Positions 52,914 to 63,427 of a DNA stretch of 64,000 nt are shown in pieces. The notes under the pieces are model-generated. The model was not told the DNA's origin, did not search any database, and was given only the letters and a program-made list of their open reading frames with translations. Both the position numbers and the translations under genes were made by a program. Numbering within the stretch: position 1 is the first letter of the stretch; each line of letters starts with the position of its first letter. The DNA comes from Flavobacteriales bacterium (lineage in GTDB: Bacteria > Bacteroidota > Bacteroidia > Flavobacteriales_E > Vicingaceae), in NCBI GenBank assembly GCA_002401955.1, contig NVUQ01000010.1, positions 1 through 64,000 of the forward strand. Reading direction: 5' to 3'.

Positions 52914-53942
52914 TTATTTATTTTCTAATTCTTTTATTCTATTAACTAAGCTTGGTAAGTTCTTAAAAACGGCATAAGATTTCATATAATCTTTATAGCT
53001 AAAAGCCGGTGAACCCTGCAATACTTGATCGTTTTTAATATTTTTAGAAACACCAGATTGACCAGCAATTTTAACATTATCACCAACAGTAATATGACCA
53101 GTAATACCAACCTGACCGCCTGTCATACAGTTTTTTCCAACTTTAGATGAACCTGAAATACCTGTTTGACCAGCAAGCACTGTATTTTCTCCAACTACAA
53201 CATTATGAGCAATATGCACCAGATTATCTGTTTTAACTCCTTTTTTTATGATGGTAGAACCCATAGTGGCTCTATCAATACAGTTGTTAGGTCCAATTTC
53301 TACATCATCTTCGATAATTACATTTCCAATTTGCGGAATTTTATCAAATCCCCCCTCTTTGTTTGGAGCAAAACCAAATCCATCAGAACCAATAACGGCT
53401 CCAGCATGTAATATACAATTGGCACCTATTACGCAATCATGGTAAATTTTTACTCCAGCGTAAATAATAGTGTTTTCTCCAATGGTAACATTATCACCAA
53501 TAAAACATTGCGGATACATTTTAACATTGTTACCGATAACAACATTATCATTAACAGAAGAAAAGGCACCTATATAAATGTCATCACCTAAAGTGGCACT
53601 TTCAGCAATAGATGTTTGTTTGTCGATACCAAATTTATTGTTTTTAAATTGATTATAAACTTCTAATAATTTAGCGAAAGCTTGATAAGCATCATCAACT
53701 CTTACTAAGGTACAACTTGACTTAACTGGTTTTTCTAAGGTTAAATCTTTATTTACAATTACGATAGAAGCATCAGTAGTATAAAGATGTTCTTCATAAG
53801 CCAAATTTGCTAAAAAAGACAAGGATTTTGTTTTTCCTTCCTCTATTTTAGAAAGTGTGTCCACCATTGTTTCAGGATTACCTTCTACGTCTCCGTCTAG
53901 TAATCCTGCTATTTGTTCTGCTGTAAATTCCATTAAACTCAA
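52914..53942 (-). CDS. lpxD: UDP-3-O-(3-hydroxyacyl)glucosamine N-acyltransferase
   Basis: The 342-residue enzyme adds the second acyl chain in lipid A synthesis. The N-terminal uridine-binding domain precedes a left-handed beta-helix with [20 protein letters not shown], which holds the catalytic His, and [20 protein letters not shown]. Confidence 0.95.
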   Translation of the reverse strand: MSLMEFTAEQIAGLLDGDVEGNPETMVDTLSKIEEGKTKSLSFLANLAYEEHLYTTDASIVIVNKDLTLEKPVKSSCTLVRVDDAYQAFAKLLEVYNQFKNNKFGIDKQTSIAESATLGDDIYIGAFSSVNDNVVIGNNVKMYPQCFIGDNVTIGENTIIYAGVKIYHDCVIGANCILHAGAVIGSDGFGFAPNKEGGFDKIPQIGNVIIEDDVEIGPNNCIDRATMGSTIIKKGVKTDNLVHIAHNVVVGENTVLAGQTGISGSSKVGKNCMTGGQVGITGHITVGDNVKIAGQSGVSKNIKNDQVLQGSPAFSYKDYMKSYAVFKNLPSLVNRIKELENK

Positions 53943-53996
53943 AAATACTTTTTTGAAAAGAATTTAACTAATTTTTAAGTTGAAGTTTTTAACGAT

Positions 53997-55226
53997 TTAA
54001 TGTTTAGGAAAACAGATAAACCACTTTTTTACAGGAGTAGATAATGCACTAATACTAAAAGTATCTGCAGCTTCTTTAATATCAAGTGTTTTACCATTTT
54101 TAAGTAGGATGTTAATGTTATCCATCTTTGGATTGTAAGCATTATTAATTATACTATCTTGAAATACGAAATAAGAGAGTTCGTTATCGGATAATTTTAA
54201 TTTGGTTTTAATTTTCTCAGAGATTTTATTTATTTCATCTTTCTCAAACTTTTTTCGCTGGATTTTTATTTTGTATAAATTTCTATTAATTAGCATTTTA
54301 CAAAGAGTGGATAATGTTTTGTCTGAATGAGATTTCCATACTTTAATGGAAGACATAATATCAATATCATCGAGCTCAGCAAAAACTTTTAACAGTTTAG
54401 GATTGTCTTTAAAAGATTGTAAATCGTGTTTTTTATACAGAAATTCTTTTAACGCTGGTGTGCAAAATAATTCATCCCCATTTAACGCTAATTCTTTGGC
54501 TCTTTTTAGAATGTTAACCGATAAATTTTCAGCAGAAAGCACTGTTTTATGTAAATAAACTTGCCAGTACATTAATCTTCTTGCAATTATAAATTGCTCA
54601 ACAGAATAGATGCCTTTTTCTTCAATTGCTAACTCGTCATTTTTAACATTTAGCATAGTAATTAATCTATCTGTATTTACAACACCTTCAGATACACCAG
54701 AATAAAAACTATCTCTTTTTAAATAATCTATTCTATCCATATCTAGCTGGCTAGATACCAATTGGTATAGGAATTTCTTCTTATAGTTGTTTCTAAATAT
54801 TTTAAGAGCTAAATCAAGTTTCCCTTTAAATATTTTATTGAGCTCATCCATAAAAAGTGTGGAGATTTCTTCATGAGAAATACCATTTACAATACTATGC
54901 TCTAAAGCATGAGAAAATGGCCCATGACCAATATCGTGTAATAAAATTGCAATACAAACACCTTCAGCTTCCTCATTAGTAATTGTATGCCCTTTAGAAC
55001 GAATAACTTCAATTGCCTTATCCATCAAATGCATGGTTCCTAAAGCATGATGAAACCTTGTGTGTAAAGCACCAGGATAAACCAAATGAGTTAACCCGAG
55101 TTGTTTTATTCTCCTTAATCGCTGAAAATAAGGATGTTCAATTAGATCGAAAATAATATCATAGTTAATTGTAATGAAACCATAAATTGGGTCGTTAAAT
55201 ATTTTCTTTTTATTCAGTTTACTCAT
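53997..55226 (-). CDS. HD-domain phosphohydrolase
   Basis: The 409-residue protein has the dGTPase-like HD motif series: THLVYPGALHTRFHHALGTM, LLHDIGHGPFSHALEH and LDMDRIDYLKRDSFYSG. The substrate is unknown, though dNTPs are likely for the family. It is the first gene of the lpx operon, 54 bp before lpxD, a common Bacteroidota arrangement. Part of its 5' end is duplicated at 61050-61138. Confidence 0.88.
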   Translation of the reverse strand: MSKLNKKKIFNDPIYGFITINYDIIFDLIEHPYFQRLRRIKQLGLTHLVYPGALHTRFHHALGTMHLMDKAIEVIRSKGHTITNEEAEGVCIAILLHDIGHGPFSHALEHSIVNGISHEEISTLFMDELNKIFKGKLDLALKIFRNNYKKKFLYQLVSSQLDMDRIDYLKRDSFYSGVSEGVVNTDRLITMLNVKNDELAIEEKGIYSVEQFIIARRLMYWQVYLHKTVLSAENLSVNILKRAKELALNGDELFCTPALKEFLYKKHDLQSFKDNPKLLKVFAELDDIDIMSSIKVWKSHSDKTLSTLCKMLINRNLYKIKIQRKKFEKDEINKISEKIKTKLKLSDNELSYFVFQDSIINNAYNPKMDNINILLKNGKTLDIKEAADTFSISALSTPVKKWFICFPKH

Positions 55227-55571
55227 AAAATAATGAAAGTCCTTAATTGAACCTCAAATGTACTATTTTGGTATGATAAAAAATAAGTCGGTTGAGAAAT
55301 AGACTTAAATTAAATACTGGTAATTAGAATTATAATTGCTCCTTATTAAATCGTAGCCTCTTCTATCTCTATTTAAAATAAAGACCTACACAACTTTTAT
55401 TCATTAATAAATCTCAATTAATAATACACCTTTATAATTTTTTAATCAAAATAAAGTAACCTAATTTAAATTCCTCACGTAAGTAATAGTACTTGCTTTT
55501 AAGATTTGAAAATCAAGTATTATCACTTACGTACTTAGCGGTTTTGTTATTCACCTAAAACAACATGCCCT
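55227..55571. other. Divergent intergenic region with a long inverted repeat
   Basis: It lies between the HD gene and the adhesin gene and must carry both promoters. The notable structure is the inverted repeat at 55477-55532, listed separately. No gene is visible. Confidence 0.5.
55477..55532 (+). promoter_or_regulatory. Long inverted repeat upstream of the adhesin gene
   Basis: ACGTAAGTAATAGTACTTG and CAAGTATTATCACTTACGT pair with one or two unpaired bases over a loop of 18 bases, ending 39 bp before the ATG. It can act as an mRNA hairpin or as a binding site. Confidence 0.5.
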
Positions 55572-58500
55572 ATGTACAAATTATTCTACACTTTAATTCC
55601 TTTGTTACTTTTATCACTATATAGTTTTTCACAACCTGTAAATGACGACAAGGTAAATGCTATTTTACTAACAAGTCTATCCAATTGGTGCTCTACACCC
55701 CTGCAGTATACCAATGCCAATGCCACTTTTGATATTGTTGCTGGTTCTTGTTGGCAAAATAATAATGGAAATGGAGATTTAAACGTATGGTTTAAATTTG
55801 TTGCACCTGCAACTGGTGAAATTACCATAACAATTACTACAACTAGTGGAGGTATGAAAGCTCAACAAATGACACTGTTAGATGCCTCAAATACAGAAAT
55901 TGCCTGTGCTGTCGCTCGTAACTATTTCTATGGTGATCTTTACATCAGTCAGAGTGGACTAACTGTAGGTGCTACCTATTATATAATGGTTGATTCAAGA
56001 TTAATTGATGGAGCCTTTACCTTATGTATTGATGAAAATATAAATTACGATTATAAAGATGGAGCTGTCGCTATTCCTTCTTTAGTAAGTACACCTTATT
56101 GTTCCGCAAATGAAGAATACTCTAATTGGTCAGCAACTGCTGATGAAACTGCAGGAACTTGCTGGAAAGATAATGGAGGAACCGGCAACAAAAATGTATG
56201 GTTTTCATTTATTGCAACAGCCACAACCAATGTGAACATAAAAATTAATACTTCTGGAGTCGGTTTTACAATGAGTGCTCAGCAAATTGCATTATTTGAT
56301 GTTGCAGGAACAGAATTAAACTGCATGGAAGCGGCAAATTATTATTATGGAGATTTAACATTAAGTCATACAGGGCTTACACCTGGGTTGACTTATTATA
56401 TAGCTGTAGATTCGAGAAAAACAGATGGTCTTTTTACCATTTGCGTAAATGAAAATTTAGATTACGATTTTAAAAGTGCTGCAATAGCAGTTCCTTCAAT
56501 AGCAGGTTCACCATATTGCTCTGTTGCAGAGCAGTACACCAATAAATGGGGAACACTAGATGAAGTTGCAGGAACCTGTTGGTTTGATGACAATCTTAAT
56601 GGAACAAAAAACGTTTGGTTCTCTTTTACTGCTACAGCAACGACTAATGTAAACATTAAAGTAACCGCTTCAGGTGTTAACTACAGCATTCGAGGGCCTC
56701 AAATTGCCTTGTTTGATGCCTCGGGAACTCAATTAGTGTGTATGGAATCAGATCGTTACTGGTTCGGTGATCTTACATTAAGTTACACTGGTTTAACCAA
56801 CGGAGTTACCTATTACATAGCCGTAGATGGGCGTGAAACAGATGGTACGTTTACCTTATGTGTAAACGAAGATTTAGACTTTGATTACAAAAGTGCTCCA
56901 GTCGTAATTCCATCTATTGCAGGTGTAGGTTATTGTTCAAGTGCAGAGCAGTATACTAATCGATTTGCAACACCTGATGAAATAGCAGGTACTTGTTGGC
57001 AAGACTTTGATGTAACAGGGAACAAAAACGTTTGGTTTTCATTTACCGCAACAGTAACAGGTAGCGTTAAAATTACGGTAGACGCTTCTGGAATTAACGG
57101 GGGAATGCAAAGCCCTCAAGTCGCAATTTATGATGCGGCCGGAACACAATTAAACTGTATGGAATCACCCGATTGGTATTTTGGCACCTTAACACTTAGT
57201 CATACAGGTCTTACTAATGGAGTCACTTATTACATTGCAGTTGACGCGTCTAGGAGAAATGGCACCTTTACTATTTGTGTTGATGACATATTAGATTACG
57301 ATTTTAAAAGTGCAGCAATTAGTTTACCCTCTATAATAGGTTCTCCATATTGCTCTACAGCAGATGAGTATAGCACAAGATTTGCTACAGCTGATGAGAC
57401 TCTTGGAAGCTGTTGGGGTAATGAAGGTGGGTCTGGCAATAAAAATGTCTGGTTCTCTTTTGTAGCAACAGCTACAACAAATGTAACTATTAAAGTAACT
57501 GCTACAGGAACTGGAGGAGGTATTAGAAGTCCTCAAATAGCATTGTTTGATGCTGGTGGTAGTGAATTAAATTGTATGCGATCACAAAGCTGGTGGCTTG
57601 GTGACGTAACGCTGAGTCACACAGGATTAACAAATGGGGTAACCTATTATATTGCTGTAGATGCAGCTCGTTTTGATGGGTCTTTTACTTTTTGCGTAAA
57701 TGAAGATTTAGATTATGATTTTAAAAGTGCAGCCCAAGCACTTGTTCAGTTAGATAATTATTGTTCAGGCTATAATCTTTATACAAACCAATTCGCCACT
57801 TCAGATGAAACGCCCGGTGCCTGTTGGAATCAATATTCAGGTTCTACGGTTAAAAACGTGTGGTTTTCTTTTAATGCTCTATCAACTTATGCCACAATTA
57901 GTGTGTCAACTATTTACCAGAATGGTGAGACCCGAATGAAAAGTCAGAATTTTTCTCTATGGGATTCTTTAGGAACCGAATTAGCTTGTTCAAGTGAAGT
58001 TGATTGGTTTTTCGGCACATCCACTATTAATTACACTACTCTTATTTCAGGAAACACCTATTACATTTCGGTAGATGGAGCACGAGATAACGGATTTTTT
58101 GATATCTGTATAGATAACGTTGGTGATTCCGTTTATTGGGTAGGTGATGCAGGAAATAACAACTGGAGTGATTCTGATAACTGGTCAGATTTTTCTGCTG
58201 GAGACGGTACAATAACATCAGTTATTCCACAACCGGGTGACTTTGTATTTTTTGATGGTCCAGATGTCAATGCAGACAAAAATTGCATTATGGATATTTC
58301 TGATCAAATAAATGCTATAGAAATTTTAGGTGGTTACCCTGGAAGCATCGATTTAAATGGTAATGACCTTATTATATATGGTGTTGGAAATAGTGACTTT
58401 AAATCTGGTTCGATAATAGATTTAGTTTCTGGAGGTACATTTTCTATAAACACAATTGAACAGAGTTATTTTAGAGGAACTATATTTAGTGTAGACGTTA

Positions 58501-60917
58501 CGGCAAAAGCTAAAATTAAATTTGGTGGATCTACATTTAACGGAGCGTTTACTGGAACAAATATCGGAACTACAGGTACGTATAACTTAGGAGCCAATAC
58601 CTTTAACGGAGATTTTGAAATTATCACCTCTCAAACAGGTGGTTATTTCTACATGGCTGGAGGTGATAATTTTAATGGTAACCTCACAATGAATAGCACA
58701 ACTAATGAATACTTGTATTTTTCAGGTTCCACTCTTGCTAGTGGTAAAACAATATCTGTAGGGAGTACGGGGTTCGCCATAGGTAGAGTAGATTTCAAAA
58801 ATTTCACCCAACTTGGAGCAACAGCACAAAATATTACCTTAACTGATACAGCTCACTTTTATTTTAGTGGTGTAAGTACGTTTAACGGTGATGTTACTGT
58901 TACTGCGCCAAATGTAACCTTGAGTGGTTTAATAGCTAATGGTTCTGCTACCTTTAACACATCTAAAAGCGGAAACGGCTCCGGTGGAAACACCTTTAAT
59001 GGTACTTGCACTATTAATCATGCAGGAACTAGTACTTTTAGAATTGGGTTATCTGGTACTGATGTTTTTAATGGAGTCTTAACCTTAAACAATACTGGGT
59101 CGAGCTTACTAAGTGTTGGATATGCTGGTTCAGGTCATCAATACAATGATAATATTATTATGAATTGTACAAGTGGTTTTGGTATATCAATTGGTGAAAA
59201 TGGCGGAAGCTCCACACTTGCTAATGGAAAAACGATACAAATCGGTGGAACAGGATTTACTTCTGGAATTCTAAGCATGGGTGGGATTACTCAAGTTGGA
59301 GCAGCGGCACATGTCTTTACATTACCAAGTGCGGGAGTCAGAATTAAAAATGGTTGTGTTTGGAATGGAGCTTTCACTGTTTCATCTGGGCATCTTTACC
59401 TCGATGGAGCTACATATAACAATACGACAAGTTTGACTAAAACAAACGGAAGTGCTAATACGAGTTTGGGTGGCAATACATATAACGCAACCACCACCAT
59501 TGCTCATAATGGTCCTTGGGGAAATTGGTATTTGGCAAATACAAACCCTGATGATTATAATGGAGATGTTACTTTTAATGTGGCAAGTTCTGGAGATTTT
59601 TATCCAGCCCGAACAGCTAATTCAACCTTTGCTGGAAATATTACCTTTAATGGATCAACTACTGCCTCTGTTTTTGGTGATAACGGTGGTGTTGCTATTA
59701 TGGATGGCTCTTCTGCACAAACGATTAATAATGGTGGAGGTGCACTTTTACCAGAATTCAAAAATTTTACTATGAATGCCACTGCTAACACAACGTTGAA
59801 CATGCCAATATCTGTTACAGGAGCATTGACTTTTACAGCGGGTAACATTAACACAACGGCCTCAAATATATTAACTATGGAAAGTGGATCAAGTACTTCT
59901 GGGGCATCTAATTCTAGCCATGTTGATGGACCAATGGAAAAAGTTGGAAGCACTAATTTTGAGTTTCCTACAGGTGATTTAGGGATTTTAGGACCTATTA
60001 GTGTTAGTTCACTGGGAGCATCTGAAATTTTTACCGCAGAGTACTTTTATGTAAAGTACCTTGATGCTTCGGTTATCAGCCCCCTAGTATATCGAAGTAA
60101 AGTAGAATATTGGACCCTTAACCCAGCAAGTGCTGCGTCAGCCAATGTAACCCTTCATTGGGAAGATCAAGCCCGAAGTGGAATCAATAATTCTGGAGAT
60201 TTGGTTGTTGCTCATTACAACGGTACAGATTGGGAATCTTATGGACAAGATGCAATTACTTTTGCCACTCCAGGAGATATAACAGTAAATACGGTAACAA
60301 CCTTTAGTCCATTTACTTTTGGATCTTTATCTGCTAATATTACATTAAATCCATTACCAATTGACCTCATTTCTTTTGAAGCTCACTTAAATGGTGACCA
60401 AGTGGATATAAATTGGATTACAGCTAGTGAGGTTAACAATGATTATTTTGTAATTGAACGGTCTAATGATGGTTTTGTTTGGGAAGGGGTAATACAAGTT
60501 CAGGGTGCTGGAAATTCTTCTAGCATAATCGGTTATTTTGATATTGATTATGCTCCATTTAAAGGTGTTTCTTATTACAGGCTGAAACAAGTTGATATTA
60601 ATGGTGACTTCACTTATTCAAGTATTGTAACTATTAATAACCTTGACGGAAATGATCCTTACATTTCATTGTTTCCGAACCCTGTTGTGATTGATGGAGA
60701 GATCAATTTATTAATTGAAGGTTTTGAAGGGGAACATGTACTGGTAGTACTTAAAGACGTGAGAGGAAGAGAATTTTATTCTAAAATTCAAATAGTAGAA
60801 AGTGGCTCTAAACTTGTAGCTTTAACACTCGACAACAATGTCTCTCCTGGAGTTTATATGATTAGTGCTACTTCGAACAACTCTATTTACAGCCAAAAAA
60901 TTGTGATTCAGCAATAA
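55572..60917 (+). CDS. Giant repetitive T9SS adhesin-like protein
   Basis: The 1781-residue protein has a signal peptide (MYKLFYTLIPLLLLSLYSFS). Residues about 35-850 consist of six modules of roughly 140 residues, each with YCS.AEQYTN, AGTCW, KNVWFSFTATATTNVNIKV, GLTNGVTYYIAVDGRETDGT and LDYDFKSAA; they resemble pre-peptidase C-terminal-type beta-sandwiches. A linker with VYWVGDAGNNNWSDSDNWSD leads to a long Gly/Thr/Asn-rich beta-helix-like part. The C terminus has a T9SS sorting domain (LFPNPVVIDGEINLLI to SQKIVIQQ). It is probably a surface adhesin, and the modules are similar enough for unit gain or loss. It stands alone on this strand between the lpx operon and porX. Confidence 0.88.
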   Translation: MYKLFYTLIPLLLLSLYSFSQPVNDDKVNAILLTSLSNWCSTPLQYTNANATFDIVAGSCWQNNNGNGDLNVWFKFVAPATGEITITITTTSGGMKAQQMTLLDASNTEIACAVARNYFYGDLYISQSGLTVGATYYIMVDSRLIDGAFTLCIDENINYDYKDGAVAIPSLVSTPYCSANEEYSNWSATADETAGTCWKDNGGTGNKNVWFSFIATATTNVNIKINTSGVGFTMSAQQIALFDVAGTELNCMEAANYYYGDLTLSHTGLTPGLTYYIAVDSRKTDGLFTICVNENLDYDFKSAAIAVPSIAGSPYCSVAEQYTNKWGTLDEVAGTCWFDDNLNGTKNVWFSFTATATTNVNIKVTASGVNYSIRGPQIALFDASGTQLVCMESDRYWFGDLTLSYTGLTNGVTYYIAVDGRETDGTFTLCVNEDLDFDYKSAPVVIPSIAGVGYCSSAEQYTNRFATPDEIAGTCWQDFDVTGNKNVWFSFTATVTGSVKITVDASGINGGMQSPQVAIYDAAGTQLNCMESPDWYFGTLTLSHTGLTNGVTYYIAVDASRRNGTFTICVDDILDYDFKSAAISLPSIIGSPYCSTADEYSTRFATADETLGSCWGNEGGSGNKNVWFSFVATATTNVTIKVTATGTGGGIRSPQIALFDAGGSELNCMRSQSWWLGDVTLSHTGLTNGVTYYIAVDAARFDGSFTFCVNEDLDYDFKSAAQALVQLDNYCSGYNLYTNQFATSDETPGACWNQYSGSTVKNVWFSFNALSTYATISVSTIYQNGETRMKSQNFSLWDSLGTELACSSEVDWFFGTSTINYTTLISGNTYYISVDGARDNGFFDICIDNVGDSVYWVGDAGNNNWSDSDNWSDFSAGDGTITSVIPQPGDFVFFDGPDVNADKNCIMDISDQINAIEILGGYPGSIDLNGNDLIIYGVGNSDFKSGSIIDLVSGGTFSINTIEQSYFRGTIFSVDVTAKAKIKFGGSTFNGAFTGTNIGTTGTYNLGANTFNGDFEIITSQTGGYFYMAGGDNFNGNLTMNSTTNEYLYFSGSTLASGKTISVGSTGFAIGRVDFKNFTQLGATAQNITLTDTAHFYFSGVSTFNGDVTVTAPNVTLSGLIANGSATFNTSKSGNGSGGNTFNGTCTINHAGTSTFRIGLSGTDVFNGVLTLNNTGSSLLSVGYAGSGHQYNDNIIMNCTSGFGISIGENGGSSTLANGKTIQIGGTGFTSGILSMGGITQVGAAAHVFTLPSAGVRIKNGCVWNGAFTVSSGHLYLDGATYNNTTSLTKTNGSANTSLGGNTYNATTTIAHNGPWGNWYLANTNPDDYNGDVTFNVASSGDFYPARTANSTFAGNITFNGSTTASVFGDNGGVAIMDGSSAQTINNGGGALLPEFKNFTMNATANTTLNMPISVTGALTFTAGNINTTASNILTMESGSSTSGASNSSHVDGPMEKVGSTNFEFPTGDLGILGPISVSSLGASEIFTAEYFYVKYLDASVISPLVYRSKVEYWTLNPASAASANVTLHWEDQARSGINNSGDLVVAHYNGTDWESYGQDAITFATPGDITVNTVTTFSPFTFGSLSANITLNPLPIDLISFEAHLNGDQVDINWITASEVNNDYFVIERSNDGFVWEGVIQVQGAGNSSSIIGYFDIDYAPFKGVSYYRLKQVDINGDFTYSSIVTINNLDGNDPYISLFPNPVVIDGEINLLIEGFEGEHVLVVLKDVRGREFYSKIQIVESGSKLVALTLDNNVSPGVYMISATSNNSIYSQKIVIQQ

Positions 60918-60963
60918 TACCGATAGATAAACCATTGTTGGGTGTTTTGAAATTAAATTGGTA
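60918..60963 (+). repeat. MITE-like element, 46-bp internally deleted copy 6
   Basis: TACCGATAGATAAACCATTG continues to GGTGTTTTGAAATTAAATTG and GTA. Both ends of the 113-bp element are kept but 67 bp of the centre are missing. It starts at the base after the adhesin stop codon. Confidence 0.8.
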
Positions 60964-61321
60964 TAACTAGAATTAAACTTTAAACCTTAGGGTAGTATTT
61001 TACACTAATTTTTTAAAGTTTAATTCTTTCTTAGTTGTTGAAATTAAGGGTGTTCTATTAAATCAAAAAAATATCATAGTTAATTTGTAATAAAACCATA
61101 AGTTGGTTCGTTAAATAATTCTTTTTATTGGGTTTTGACATTGAAAATGAAATTTCTTACAAAGTCAAAGTCGATAAAAATAAAACTTCAATAATTATGA
61201 TCTTATATAGTAAGTAAAATGCTATTTTTGAAACAGAACAATGATGTAAAATTTGAGTCTATAATTATATTGTGATTGAAATGACTTTAAACTTTTTAAC
61301 TCTAAAAATTTAATTTAAATA
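60964..61321. other. Intergenic region with a duplicated HD-gene fragment and the porX promoter
   Basis: The segment 61050-61138 matches the first codons of the HD-domain gene (55134-55222) with scattered changes, in the same orientation. TATTTTTG at 61223-61230 fits the Bacteroidota -7 element about 90 bp before porX. No gene is visible. Confidence 0.6.
61050..61138 (-). pseudogene. Duplicated 5' fragment of the HD-domain gene
   Basis: AATATCATAGTTAATTTGTA, then ATAAAACCATAAGTTGGTTC and GTTAAATAATTCTTTTTATT follow the same order as at 55153-55215 in the HD gene. Frameshifts make it non-coding. It lies on the other side of the adhesin gene from its source. Confidence 0.75.
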
Positions 61322-62875
61322 ATGGAAGCAATTACGATACTATGGGCAGATGATGAAATAGATTTATTAAAGCCTCACATTTTATTTTTAGAAGAAAAAG
61401 GATATAAAGTTTTATTTACCCAAAGTGGAGATGAAGCATTGGATATTTTAGATGAAGAACGCGTTGATATTGTGTTTTTAGATGAAAACATGCCAGGTTT
61501 ATCAGGCTTAGAAACGTTGGAAATATTAAAAGAAAAATTTCCGAGCTTACCAGTAATTATGATTACTAAGAGTGAGGAAGAATATATTATGGAAGAAGCA
61601 ATTGGTGCTAAGATTTCTGATTATTTAATAAAACCAGTAAATCCAAAACAAATATTGCTTTCAGTTAAAAAGAATTTAGATACAACAAGGTTGGTAAGCG
61701 AAAAATCTACTTCTAATTATCAAAGAGAATTTAGAGAGATAGGGATGATGCTTAATGATAATTTAGATAATGGAGAATGGATTGATTTGTATAAGAAGTT
61801 AGTTTATTGGGAGTTGGAGTTAGATAGATCTAAAGAAAGTGGGATGGACGAGGTTTTTCAAATGCAAAAAACCGAAGCAAATGCTCAATTTGGAAAGTTT
61901 GTAGAGCGTAATTATGTAGATTGGTTAAATCATCCAGAAGATGCTCCAACAATGTCGCATAACTTGTTTGCTAAACACGTTATTCCTGAAATAAAAAATG
62001 ATGATACGCCAGTGTTTTTTATGTTGATTGATAATTTACGTTACGATCAATGGAAAACAATACGATCTATTATAGTAGAAGATTATTGGATAGATGAAGA
62101 AGATGCTTTTTACAGTATTTTACCTACAACAACACAATATTCTCGTAATTCAATTTTTGCAGGAATGATGCCTTCAGAAATCGAAAGAAGATTTCCTGAT
62201 AAGTGGGTAAATGATGAAGAGGATGGAGGCCGAAATTTAAACGAAAAGTTTTTTATTGCCGAGCAATTAAAAAGAAATGGATTAGATATTAAATTTTCAT
62301 ACAACAAGGTGTTAAATGAAAGTTATGGGAATAAAGTGTTGAGAGAACTTCCAGGAATGTTCAATAATCAGTTAAACGTAATTGTCTATAATTTTGTAGA
62401 TATGCTTTCTCATGCACGTACAGACATTCAAATTATTAAAGAATTAGCTAGTGATGAAGCAGCATATCGTTCGGTAGTAAAATCTTGGTTTGAACACTCT
62501 ACGTTATTGAGTATTTTTAAGGAAATTGCAGCAAGAGGAGGAAAGGTCGTTATTGCAACAGATCATGGTTCAATACGAGTTAAAGAGCCATCAAAAATAA
62601 TAGGAAACAAGGATGTAAACTCAAATTTAAGATACAAACAAGGTAAAAGTTTGGATTATAATCCAAAAGATGTTTTGGCGATTAAAAATCCAGCAGATGT
62701 TCATTTGCCGAAAGTGAACGTAAGTCAATCCTTTGTTTTTGCCAAAGAGGATAAGTTTTTTGCTTACCCGAACAATTACAATCATTACGTTAAATATTAT
62801 AAAGATACGTTTCAGCATGGAGGGATATCATTAGAAGAAATGTTAATTCCAATTATAAAATTAAGTGCGAGGTAA
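61322..62875 (+). CDS. porX: PorX, type IX secretion response regulator with PglZ-type domain
   Basis: The 517-residue protein has a receiver domain (acidic pair Asp10-Asp11, phospho-acceptor Asp54 in VFLDENMPG, Lys in LIKPVNP) and a C-terminal alkaline-phosphatase-superfamily (PglZ) domain (FFMLIDNLRYDQW, PTTTQYSRNSIFAGMMPSEI, NFVDMLSHARTD, IATDHGSIRV). This layout is specific to PorX, which with PorY controls T9SS genes and can hydrolyse nucleotides. Its presence agrees with the four CTD proteins in the window. Confidence 0.95.
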   Translation: MEAITILWADDEIDLLKPHILFLEEKGYKVLFTQSGDEALDILDEERVDIVFLDENMPGLSGLETLEILKEKFPSLPVIMITKSEEEYIMEEAIGAKISDYLIKPVNPKQILLSVKKNLDTTRLVSEKSTSNYQREFREIGMMLNDNLDNGEWIDLYKKLVYWELELDRSKESGMDEVFQMQKTEANAQFGKFVERNYVDWLNHPEDAPTMSHNLFAKHVIPEIKNDDTPVFFMLIDNLRYDQWKTIRSIIVEDYWIDEEDAFYSILPTTTQYSRNSIFAGMMPSEIERRFPDKWVNDEEDGGRNLNEKFFIAEQLKRNGLDIKFSYNKVLNESYGNKVLRELPGMFNNQLNVIVYNFVDMLSHARTDIQIIKELASDEAAYRSVVKSWFEHSTLLSIFKEIAARGGKVVIATDHGSIRVKEPSKIIGNKDVNSNLRYKQGKSLDYNPKDVLAIKNPADVHLPKVNVSQSFVFAKEDKFFAYPNNYNHYVKYYKDTFQHGGISLEEMLIPIIKLSAR

Positions 62876-62965
62876 TTTTAATGAGTTAATGTAAAAATGG
62901 TTAATGCTTAACCTGGGAGAGTTATTTGCGAAAAGATTAATATTCTGTGAGGTTAAAATTATAAA

Positions 62966-63391
62966 ATGAGTAAAACGGAATATATAGCGAACTCCGAAAC
63001 TGATTTGTTTGAAATAGCAAAAAAAATGCTTGTTAATTTTTCAGACCAAAAAATAATTCTTTTTTATGGAGAGATGGGAGTGGGTAAAACTACTTTAATT
63101 AAACAATTATGTAAGCAATTAAACGTTGAAGAGTCAACTAATAGCCCTACATTTTCTATAGTAAATGAATATTTATCAGTAGAAGGAGCATCGATTTATC
63201 ATTTTGATTTTTATAGAATAGAAGAAGAAACAGAGGTGTTTGATTTGGGCTATGAAGACTATTTTTATAGTGGAAACTATTGTTTTATAGAATGGCCAGA
63301 GAAAATCCCCAACCTATTACCTGGTAATGCCGTAAAAGTTACTATCGTACAAGATGAACAGAATATTAGATTGATTTCTGTTGTTCTGTAA
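62966..63391 (+). CDS. tsaE: tRNA threonylcarbamoyladenosine biosynthesis ATPase TsaE
   Basis: The 141-residue P-loop protein (Walker A GEMGVGKTT at about 35-43, then SPTFSIVNEY and HFDFYRIEEETE) is the ATPase of the t6A-forming TsaB-TsaD-TsaE complex. The length is normal. It lies between porX and the alanine dehydrogenase gene. Confidence 0.95.
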   Translation: MSKTEYIANSETDLFEIAKKMLVNFSDQKIILFYGEMGVGKTTLIKQLCKQLNVEESTNSPTFSIVNEYLSVEGASIYHFDFYRIEEETEVFDLGYEDYFYSGNYCFIEWPEKIPNLLPGNAVKVTIVQDEQNIRLISVVL

Positions 63392-63427
63392 GCAGTATTT
63401 TTTAACTTTGTAGTAAACCGTTGTAAT

